From the NCBI GenBank assembly GCA_036426205.1, contig CM071568.1, positions 215,059,245 to 215,123,244 on the forward strand: DNA of 64,000 bases, given 5' to 3'. The translations under genes and the position numbers were made by a program. The DNA comes from Ascaphus truei (taxonomy: Eukaryota; Chordata; Amphibia; Anura; Ascaphidae). Below, one piece after another: positions 55,442 to 64,000 of this stretch (positions are counted from its first letter, which is position 1; each line of letters begins with the position of its first letter). The notes under the pieces were generated by a model. The model ran no database searches and was not told the origin of the DNA. It was given only the letters and a program-made list of their open reading frames with translations.

Positions 55442-57190
55442 GCAGGGACCTGTCTTTTGTTGAAAATATAAAAATAAATAGGTTGCATTGTAATGTTTTT
55501 TTCCGTATTACAATAAGAAAACCGTTGAGTAAAAATTGCGCGCTAAAAAATTTTTTTGTGGTATGTGTGCTATGAGTTTGGGGGGAGGGGGGAGTGCTAT
55601 GGGTTTGGGGGGGGGGAGCTGCTCCTTTCATTTGTCCTGGGCCCCATGATTTCTGTTGGCATACAGTATGCAGTATAACTCAGCCAGGCATCATTTGCGT
55701 TTTCAGGCGTTGCCTTCAATATTCCACAATTTGGTATGTATTCCTAATCCCAAGAAAGTTCTAAAGGTTTGCCCTCATAATAATCATTGGATATTATTTT
55801 GAATGCCTACAAACTACTGTATTAAGGGTGGCAAATGTAGTCGGACTACAATGATATATTTCCCTATCTGTATTTCAAGCTCCTTTTAAAGCACAGTACT
55901 AAACAGCTACTGTAGGTTTTTTCCTTGAAAAGACCAGACTTTCTGTCCGAGGAACATCCATTAATGATGGCACCGGAATAGAGCCGAGCAGATTTTTGAA
56001 TTGTCTCCTAGTTAACACGAGGCTCATCATATAGACATTTGAGTTTTCTGCCTGTTAATGCTAAGTGGGGTTTCTGATTCCCTTCTTCACCACACCAACC
56101 AGGAATGGTTTCATTAGTTGTATTTTATGACACTACTTGGATCTTGCTTTACCCAGTATTATTCCTGTGTTATCTTTTCAGCTTCTTATTATAGTAGGTT
56201 GTGTAATACAAGGTAGTTTTCTGCAGAGGTGTGTCATAACCTGTGTAGTTCTTGTTGAGCAGTCCCCTGAATGAGGTATTGATCTGTTTTAGAAGAGTGG
56301 TGCAGTGGTTAAGAAACAATCCCCTTGGAATTACTAGTTTAGAGGGTCATGTGACAGTACTTGTCATCCTTCTAGCATGCTGAGTTAACTACTCAAGCAG
56401 CCCACATTACCCGTAAATGCATCAAAGACAGTTATCATTGACTTTTCAGGTAATTTGACAGTTACAATTATTTTAGGTAGGAACCTGGTCATACTTTTTA
56501 AAATCTTTGTGGATGATTTTTGGATTGTGAGGGGGTGGGAGATTATACTCTTGGAAATTATAGGTAGAATGTCTGGGGCTTTTCAGTCTGGGGTTTCACA
56601 AAACTTTGCTTAATGCGGAAATTAAGTTATTCAATAAAGCTCCAGTGCCAGGTGGTTTTCGGTATTGCTTACAGGTTTATACTTAAATAAATCTTAGTTC
56701 TTGGTGTCTTCAGGGTTGAGAAAAAATATATACTTTTCATAAAGTTAATGTACTTTTCAAGGTACTGTCGAGCTGATGAATCACTGAATAACTTGTAGGT
56801 TTCCGTTCGATATGGTACATGAAGGTAGTCTCAGTTACCATTAATAGTAAAAACCTGATTGTCACTAGTAGTGGCTCCTTTGGAAATCTATTGATGGAAT
56901 TTATCTCAAGCATTTGGGTCACAGGTAGCTCATAGCTCAGGACCAATGCTATAATCTAACCTTTAGATAAGAATCATAATGAGGCATAGGCCTGTTTTAC
57001 GGCTCTCTTGCGTTAGCTACTGACAAAATTATAGTATTAGTCAGGGTGTGAGTAAGGAAAGTTTGAGCAGAGGCCTTCCCACTCATTCTGGTTTAAGGAA
57101 ATCTGATCAAAGTATATTAGCCAATTTAGTAGCAGCACATTTGTAATGCTGCTGCAGATTCAAGTCTGTTGCAAATATTGCAAAGCCAGG
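55442..57190. other. Unassigned; dispersed repeat at 55480-55640
   Basis: 55480-55640 resembles 24950-25090 (GCGCTAAAAAATTTTTTTG, TATG.GTTTGGGGG, TTCATTTGTCCTGGG). In both places it adjoins a satellite. The rest is AT-rich without motifs. Confidence 0.4.
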
Positions 57191-57284
57191 TCATTCCGTT
57201 TTATTGATCTTCTATCATCCTGTATCAGACCTTACGTGTCAAGATACGCACCATCCCTCAGTTAATTGTGTGGGTAGACAGGTT

Positions 57285-57770
57285 GTTTTTGTGTTATGTT
57301 TGCAATTGCTGGTTTCTATAAGACTGGAGCATCTGCATATTATACAAAATAAGTATACAAATCCAATAAGTGCCCCCTCACCCCTTTTCAAGGTTTACGT
57401 TTGCAATAAACTTTTGATAAATTCAGCAATCATCCCTGACATATATTATTTAAATTCTAAATTGTTTTTAAATAGCATTTGAGTAGCGAGAACAATGAAT
57501 TAAAATGCTTGAACACAACAGGAGTATTAAGGTTTCAAGAGCCTCATTTATCAAATTAGGTAAAGTTTTTCCTTTAGTACCAAATAATTTGTGTGCTAAA
57601 AATCTTCCTGTTTTATTTTGCAGCAGCTCAGCTTTTTAGCAGAAATGCTACATTTTAAATGATGCTTTTGGTGGTATGTTTGTCATTGCTGATTTCTATA
57701 GGACTGGAAAAACTGCAAATTATACAAATGTGGTTCCCCAGTTTTCAAGGTCTACTTTGCAATAAAAAAG
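57285..57770. repeat. Local duplication, about 382-bp spacing
   Basis: GTATGTTTG.CATTGCTG-TTTCTATA-GACTGGA, CTGCA.ATTATACAAA and TTTTCAAGGTCTAC.TTGCAATAAA-like blocks occur at 57290-57412 and again at 57672-57770. Not coding. Confidence 0.6.
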
Positions 57771-58380
57771 GTAAAGTCTGTAAATTGTGTAAAGAACACA
57801 TTTTGTTATTTAGCCCATTGTTTTCAGATTGCAGATTGAATTGTTTGGGGTAACGGTTATAGAACTGTCAATAGGCAACCCAGCATTTGCATCAATAGAT
57901 CCAAACTGTGCACTGTGGAATAAAGTTTTGGAAAGAGCGCCCAATACCTGTTGGACTTCAAAGTCTTTTTATAAATATACAGTCCATTTCTTCATTTGTC
58001 CAAGTTCTTGGTGCTGCTTATCACTGAAATCCATCCCCGTCTCCCAGTGGGGAATGAAATAGAATCTAAAAGATACAGTAAAAGCACACATAAGAAACTC
58101 AACGGTGCAGGACCTTTAATGCATAAAGATAAAATCAAGGTGAAAAAAAATTACAAGATGTCAAAATCATCCAAGCTACTCTTGTCTGATGAAGCTCTTC
58201 ACTGAATCCCTCCACTGAATCCCTTCTGGTCATGTCCCATTCTCTGGTCTCCCTCTGATTGTGCCGAGTGTGTCTACAGTCCCTCAGTTTCGACTACCGG
58301 TTTCCGTGACAACACGGATGATGTCACAAACCAGGCCTCGATCTCAGACGCTGTATGAACTCAACTTCCAATCTTACAAG
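57771..58380. other. Unassigned
   Basis: No gene or known element recognised. Short pyrimidine-rich stretch near 58205-58300. Confidence 0.4.
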
Positions 58381-58384
58381 TTTC

Positions 58385-59200
58385 GTGAGGTTCTTTATTA
58401 GTATCCTTTATTGGTAAAGGGCCAACATATTCCGCAGCACAGTACAGAATGACATCAATTATATAAATTGAATGACTTACAAGTAAGGACAGACAAAAGC
58501 AAACAGATACAGAAGGTAATGAGGGACCTGCTCCCGGGAGCTTACAATCTAGAGGGAAGAAGGGGCAATGTTGTAAGAAAACGTAAATTGGCTGCTCATT
58601 ATGGGAGAGAGTATGCATCAGGATGAAGTATGGTCTAGCTGAACAGCTGGATCTATTAAGGTTTTGGGGGGGTGTATGATAGGGGGTGTTAGTGCGTTGG
58701 AGTCTGATGGTGGTTGGTTGGGAATTCCAGAAAGAGGGGGCAGCAGGGGAGAAAAGTCTTGTAAGTAGAAGGGATGTAATAAGGCAGGACGAGAGGCGGA
58801 TTTTGTGGGCAAAACGGAGGGGGCGTTATGGGATATATTTGTGGTTAAGAGCTGAGATGTAAGGGGGCATAGGGTTGTAGTGAGCATTTTATGTCCAAAT
58901 TAGGGTTTTAAATGTAATTCTAAAGGACATGGGAAGCCAGTGTAGGGATTTGCATTGTGGAGCAGCAGAGGTGGAGTGATCAGTGATGTAGATGAGTCTG
59001 GCAGCAGCATTTTGGATGGATTCACGTTGGGACGTGAGCGAGGGGAATGTTAACTAGGAGATGGTTGTAGTAGTCAAGACAGGACAGGATAAGTGAGTGA
59101 ATTAGGATTTTAGTTGCGTTGTGAAAAAAGGGTGTATCCTATCAATATTTCAGAGGTGGAAGTGGAAGGACTAAGTGAGGCCAATTGTAGACAGTGAGTG
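58385..59200 (-). mobile_element. L2-like LINE or related interspersed repeat, 3' end
   Basis: Read on the minus strand, 58570-58385 gives TTCCCTCTAGATTGTAAGCT then CGGGAGCAGG, ACTGTGCTGCGGAATATGTT and ACCAATAAAGGA. This is the same tail type as the L2 copy at 29464-30455. Upstream minus-strand sequence (59200-58620) has a degraded coding look, and the plus-strand phrase GATGAGTCTGGCAGCAGCAT belongs to the same repeat. Extent is approximate. Confidence 0.5.
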
Positions 59201-59644
59201 CATGTTAACAGTGGTCTTGTTCTCTTCCCACTTTTTATCCTCAAAGACTATCTAGGGCTCAGTGTGTGTGGATAAGCTAAGTTGCATAATATGGTGCATG
59301 CTGCATCTGCGGAAGTAGTTGTCCAAGTCCAGTCCTCCACACAGACTGTCCTCTCCTTTCAGTGGCCTTGATCAGTCTTTCTGGACTACTGTTGCTTACA
59401 GAAACAAATACAGATTACATTTTTTCAATAAAGAAATGTCAACTTCTACGGAAGTATAAAAAAAATGTAAAATTAAATGGTTCATTCCCTTTGAATTTTT
59501 TTTAATTGTAACTCCCTTTCTGCCGAGCCACATAGAAGAGGCTAATAAAATGAAATATTACATCTCTCAGGGAAAATAAATGGTTGTGGGTTGTTACAGG
59601 GCTGGGCGTGTATGAAAGATTTATAGACATGGGCACCAGGAACT

Positions 59645-59805
59645 TATATAAAATCTTTATTTTATTTAGTTATTTATTTATTTATAAAATGTTTTACCAG
59701 GAAGTAATACATTGAGAGTTACCTTTCATTTTCAAGTATGTCCTGGACACAAAGTTATAACAATACATGGTTACAAATACATAGGTATATTAAGTAAACA
59801 GGGCA
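59645..59805. repeat. Dispersed repeat of unknown class
   Basis: (TTTA)n followed by ATGTTTTACCAGGAAGTAAT, ACATTGAGAGTTACCTTTC and TCAAGTATGTCCTGG. Looks like the A-rich end of a reversed retroposon. The forward L2 starts directly after it. Confidence 0.4.
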
Positions 59806-59807
59806 TA

Positions 59808-60612
59808 CTGCCTAGGGGTCACACTCAACGTCTCTCTCACATTCTCCTCTCACATTCAAAACGTATCTAAAACCTGTTACTTTTCCTCCGCAATATTACA
59901 AAGATACGCCCTTTTCTCTGTTGCCAGACTGCTAAAACTCTGACTCAGGCCCTCATTCTCTCCCGTCTCGATTACTGTAACCTCCTGCTGTCCGGCCTTC
60001 CCACCTCTCACCTGTCTCCCCTACAATCTATCCTAAACGCTGCTGTCAGAATAACTCTACTTTTTCCTAAATCTCTCAGCATCTCCCCTGCTGAAATCCC
60101 TCTCCTGGCTTCCTATCAAATCACGCATCACACTCAATTCTCCTCCTCACTTTTAAAGCTTTACACTCTTCTGCCCCTCCTTACATCTCAGCCCTAATTT
60201 CTCGCTATGCACCATCCCAACTTTTGCGTTCTGCTCAAGAATGTCTTCTCTCTACCCCCTTTGTACCTAAAGCCCTCTCCCACCTTAAACCTTTCTCACT
60301 GACTGCCCCACACCTCTGGAATGCCCTGCCCCTCTCTATCATCTTTAGGACCCACCTTAAGACACACTAGCTTAAAGAAGCATATGAGTAGCTCAGTGGC
60401 TAATAATATACTGTCTCTGTGCGTTCTTCCTACCTACCAATTAGATTGTAAGCTCTTCGGAGCAGGGACTCCATTTCCGAAATGTTACTTTCATGTCTGA
60501 AGCACTTATTCCCATGATCTATTATTTGTTATTTATATGATTGTCACGTGTATTACTACTGTGAAGCGCTAAGTACTGTGCATTAATGGCGCAATATAAA
60601 TAAAGACATACA
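59808..60612 (+). mobile_element. L2-type LINE, 3' end
   Basis: Forward reading, broken by stops: LGVTLNVSLTF, SCCPAFPPL, LSWLPIKSRITL, a PHTSGMPCP-type C-terminus, then a 3' region with TTAGATTGTAAGCTCTTCGG, AGCAGGGACT, GTGAAGCGCTAAGTACTGTG and GGCGCAATATAAATAAAGAC as terminal tail. The order SRLDYCN-like, LPI.SRI.., LWNALP-like is that of L2 reverse transcriptase C-termini. Inactive and 5'-truncated. Confidence 0.75.
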
Positions 60613-62350
60613 GTACAATACAAGAGCACTCAAGCATATCAAAAAATATATCAATTTATTAAACAATATCTAAGACAAGACAATTAAAACAGTCTGAGGA
60701 AAACCATGAATTTATGTGATGCCTAAAAAATACATAGGATGAACAACAGAACCTCAGTCTAATAAGATATAATCTGTTTAGGCATGATTGAACTCAAGCA
60801 GAAATAAACTGATTAATCTATAATGTTCAGGGTGAAAAATAAAAATTCACCTGTCCCCCCTTCCTAGACCGGCCAGTTAGACAATTATCTGCTGAAACAA
60901 GACATTCCCAATCACACTATAAAACACAAGTGTGATATATATATGTACTTGATGTAGCCAGGTTCCCTTGGTATTTCCCCCTTGCTACCTGCAGGTCCGG
61001 GTGAACGTAGGGAAGCGACGGGTGTCAGCGGAGGTGTGCGGGTGCTGCCGGAGTGGCAGGTGGACCCGGCACAGTAGTGGGAGCTGAGCGCAGTGCAGGG
61101 AGCTGTCGGAGCTCCGGGGATGTTCTCGCTATAGGTGGCGGCCATCTTGTTAAAGGCACATGCGCTTTTAAGTCTTGCGCATGCGCGGTGGTCAGGGCAG
61201 TGTGGCGGCCATTACCATAGGCTCCGCGAGGGGAACTACATATCCTATAAGCCTCTAGGGCTGCAACACATGGGCCATGTGAACCAATAGGACTAGAGAG
61301 GCAGGAGCAAGTGCAAAAGGATACATTTGGCACGCTCAGAGGGACCACGCCAGTTGGAGCCAGGAGACAGAAGGAGAAGGTAGGGTTTGGATGTCAGTGG
61401 TATCCAGACAAGGCCTAGATTGCCTCTTTAGGTCCCAGATAGGCTCCAGCTCACGTATAGTTCGTGGTTGCTTTAGGGAAGGCCCCTTAGAAGGCCCCAT
61501 TTACTGATTAGTGTCAGGGACACAAAGGAAGATGCTGCGTGGTGATTGCGGTCTGTGGTCTGGGACCAGACCACCTTTGTTGTAAGAGACCCTGCTTGGT
61601 GATATTATCACACCGGAATTCACCCAATGCAGAGGCGTATGCTATCGCAGACAACGTCGCTGGATCAGCGGATCCCTGTTGCTAAGTCGGCCGCACCTAG
61701 TACTGGAGTACTCGGCAGGCACCTCAACTAAGAGCACCAACACTCCATGGGATTGGGATCCTACACTTTTGGGTGGGTCCTGACATTAGGGTGAACAAGG
61801 ATTACATTATATAGTACTTGTAAATGTTGTGGGAACCCCCTCCCCAAGCCCCACTCCCTCTCTCTTTTCTATACCCTTTCCCCCCATTCCCTCTGCAATA
61901 CTAAAATAACAATAAAAAATGTATGGAAAAAAATATATGGACGTGGATGAGAAATATAAAACATAAATCAAAAATAGAATGATTGGGGAACCACTATCTC
62001 TAAGGTCCCAGGCCTATCTAGAGGAGGTGAACAAAATGAAACTATCTTGTGCTTCGGTAGTTGGTCTCTGCACCCGTGGGTGTCAATAAAGTCACTAAGG
62101 GATATGGAGTGAGGGTGCAATAAGTGACTTCTTCTGTGACCAGAGTTGGAGGGGAACACCCTACCTATATAGAAGCTCCGGTCTGGGTCCTGCTCTCCTC
62201 TGCTCCTTGAAATCCCGCATGCAGCCTTCTATGTATATGAATGGCAAAAGAGAAGATCCGGCGCCACTGCGCATGACAAAGATCCAAGCTACTTCCGGAT
62301 GAATTCACAAATCTTTATTGGCACATAACACACAAGGCTACACCACGATC
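60613..62350. other. Unassigned; possible LTR remnant at 60950-61800
   Basis: 60950-61800 is GC-balanced with CpG and CGCATGCGCGG words. It contains no coding motif and could be part of an LTR element, but no repeat pair is seen. 61830-61900 is pyrimidine-rich. Confidence 0.3.
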
Positions 62351-62358
62351 TCCCCCTC

Positions 62359-62392
62359 AACGCGTTTCACGCTATGGAACAGCGTCGTCTTG
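62359..62392 (-). ncRNA. Degenerate hammerhead-like motif
   Basis: Minus strand: CAAGACGA, helix ACGCT/AGCGT around GTTCCAT, GAAAC, GCGTTG. Box 1 is altered, box 2 and the self-complementary ACGCGT are kept. Confidence 0.3.
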
Positions 62393-62414
62393 GCGAAGCG
62401 CTGTTCTATAGCAC

Positions 62415-62466
62415 ATACATACATACATACATACATACATACATACATACATACATACACACACAC
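62415..62466 (+). repeat. (CATA)n microsatellite
   Basis: About 11 CATA units running into CACACACAC. Confidence 0.95.
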
Positions 62467-62599
62467 ACCAGAATACAGTATATGAGTTCTTCAGTATTTG
62501 TTGATACCTTTTTTTATTTGGACCAACAATTTGTGTCATGGGACAAGCTTTCAAGAGTTTTCCTCTCTTCCTCAGGTCAAGCAATATCATAAATATATA

Positions 62600-62880
62600 C
62601 ACACATAAACATGCGCACCCACCGTGTGTATGTATATGTGTGCGTGTGCGCATGTTTATGTGTGCGTGTGCGCATGTTTGTGTGCGTGTATATGTGCGCG
62701 TGTGTGCATGTATGTGTGCGTGTGCGCATGTATGTGTGCGTGTGTGCATGTATGTGTGCGTGTGCGCATGTATGTGTGCGTGTGCGCATGTTTGTGTGTA
62801 TATGTGTGCGTGTGCGCATGTATGTGTGCGCGTGTGCGTGTGCACATATATCTATATCATACACACACATACATACACAC
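62600..62880. repeat. GTGTGCGCATGTATGTGTGC minisatellite
   Basis: Alternating purine-pyrimidine repeat units of about 18-24 bp. His/Thr and Cys/Val ORFs on both strands are compositional. Such sequence could adopt Z-DNA. Confidence 0.9.
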
Positions 62881-62885
62881 CTAAG

Positions 62886-62975
62886 CTCCGCAGGGCCCTG
62901 TGCCTGCAAAATGTCTCTGTAAAGTGTTATGTAAAACTAGCAGCGCTATACAAGAACAAGCCATTATTAATTTTA
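62886..62975 (+). mobile_element. SINE tail fragment
   Basis: GCAGGGCCCTGTGCCTGCAA, AATGTCTCTGTAAAGTG and AGCAGCGCTATACAAGAAC match the 3' end of the SINE at 27165-27390. The tRNA head is missing. Confidence 0.7.
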
Positions 62976-64000
62976 ATAACACATTGAATTGTACACATTC
63001 ACATACACACAAAATGTAATATACATATTGTTTACAGTATGATATATACAGATTTGATTTTAAATGAGTTGTTAATATTTAACATTAACTACATACGTGC
63101 AATGGAATAAGGTTTAATTAATTAATTCTGAGCTACTCTCCTTTTCTGCTGCTGCTGCTCTGTCAGTTCTGTGGGATGATCATGTGACCAGGCAAATGAC
63201 TGATACATTTGTGCTCATGCACGTGCACGGCTGTGGTGGGGGCAGGACTCACAAAGGGGTGTGCCAGAGCCTGTTACAGAAAAGGAAGGGGTTGTGCCTT
63301 TCTAATGGGTTGCTATAGAAACAAAAATGCTTGTTACATTAGAATACATTAAAAATTGCCTTTCAAAGTTGTTTTTTAAAAAAAAGAAAATGCTACAAGT
63401 ATTTTCTCACAGTACAGAACTGATTTATTAAAAAAAAAACACACATGCAGGATATTGACTGAACTGCAGCTTTAACTATTTAATTGATGATATTTTTTTA
63501 TTTTAAAGTATACAGACTTTTTAAACATTTAATAATATTACTAATTAAATATTTATATTTGTTCTTCTATTATTCACTAAAGATACAGTACACTCATTTT
63601 ACCCAGCATAGACTTTGATAATGTGTAGCAAGAATAATGGCATTATTTTTGTGGATATGAATATGTGTTATTGCCTTCAGGGAAATCCTACCTATAGTGA
63701 CATTGCCAAAGAGAAAATTGAATATTCTGCTATAATCGCTGTTATTTCCATAATTAGTTAAGGTCCGTATTCTAGAGGGGCGCGCGTGTGACTTCACGTG
63801 GATGCACGCAAGCTAAGGAAGCTCTGTGCACTCCGCCAGCATATACAATTATAACCCCCGATCAACACACCGATCGGTCCCGCGGGACACCCCAGAGGGC
63901 AGGGGAATCAGTGGGGATGGCTAACAAGAGAACCCCAAAGCCGGGAACCCCCGATCTCACCCGCTTCAGCCACGGGCAGCCAGCTAACTTAAATATCCCG
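62976..64000. other. Unassigned
   Basis: AT-rich to about 63770, then CpG-containing sequence (GGGGCGCGCGTGTGAC) to the window end. No gene recognised. Confidence 0.4.

Noticed and set aside
54645..55463. 272-codon ORF of His/Ser/Thr/Pro
   Set aside because: Lies wholly in the CACTCACCC satellite and crosses an N gap.
62372..62987. Several Cys/Val and His/Thr ORFs
   Set aside because: Products of the GTGTGC minisatellite and CATA repeat.

Overview
This window looks like nuclear DNA of a vertebrate, most likely an anuran amphibian. That is an inference from the repeat landscape: Tx1/L1-like LINEs, L2-type LINE tails ending in a 'gcgctatataaataaa'-like motif, a tRNA-headed SINE, a Tc1 transposon with TA target sites, and a multi-exon Myb/SANT-like gene of the kind carried by Harbinger-type transposons. 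I recognise no ordinary host gene. Nearly everything that can be named is a mobile element, its debris, or a tandem repeat.

Layout. 1-4.2 kb: two hairpin repeats, then a divergent pair: a broken BEN-domain/coiled-coil gene on the minus strand and an intron-containing Tc1/mariner-like transposase pseudogene on the plus strand, about 250 bp apart around a TATA box. 4.2-6.7 kb: tandem and segmental repeats. 6.7-11.5 kb: the 5' half of an L1-like LINE in reverse, with a G-rich tandem array between ORF1 and ORF2; 12.3-13.6 kb holds the 3' end of an L1 in the opposite orientation. 13.6-14.3 kb: inverted repeats with hammerhead-ribozyme-like motifs. 17.3-18.1 kb: L2 tail and GT-rich minisatellite. 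19.1-23.8 kb: the only gene with a fully open model, four exons with consistent phase-1 GT-AG junctions and a predicted 688-residue Myb/SANT-like protein with two internal repeat arrays. 24.3-33 kb: satellites, a SINE, an L2 LINE and AT-rich sequence. 33.6-35.7 kb: a foldback element interrupted at its right end by a full-length inactive Tc1 transposon (34094-35740). 38.4-42.4 kb: an L1 3' fragment next to a 2.4-kb inverted repeat with 909-bp arms. 43.5-45.3 kb: MITE-like elements and a 263-bp palindrome. 45.35-46.15 kb: a second, partial copy of the Myb/SANT gene's 3' end. 46.3-54.65 kb: a tandem arrangement of one LTR-type retroelement (three LTR copies) with a nested solo LTR and a GC-rich 577-codon ORF built from 115-codon repeats. 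54.65-55.44 kb: a satellite containing an N gap. 57-64 kb: L2 LINEs, duplications and microsatellites.

The most interesting signals are: (i) the divergent BEN/transposase pair, possibly one two-gene transposon; (ii) eight copies of a hammerhead-like motif (CTGANGA-A-hairpin-GAAAC), several inside inverted repeats and some with a plausible closing stem I; (iii) the intact Myb/SANT gene with variable repeats; (iv) the 909-bp-arm palindrome; (v) the 115-codon repeat ORF. Two places look like assembly artefacts: an indel-rich duplicate at 50429-51890 bracketed by an exact 42-bp repeat, and an N gap flanked by the same 169 bp on both sides.
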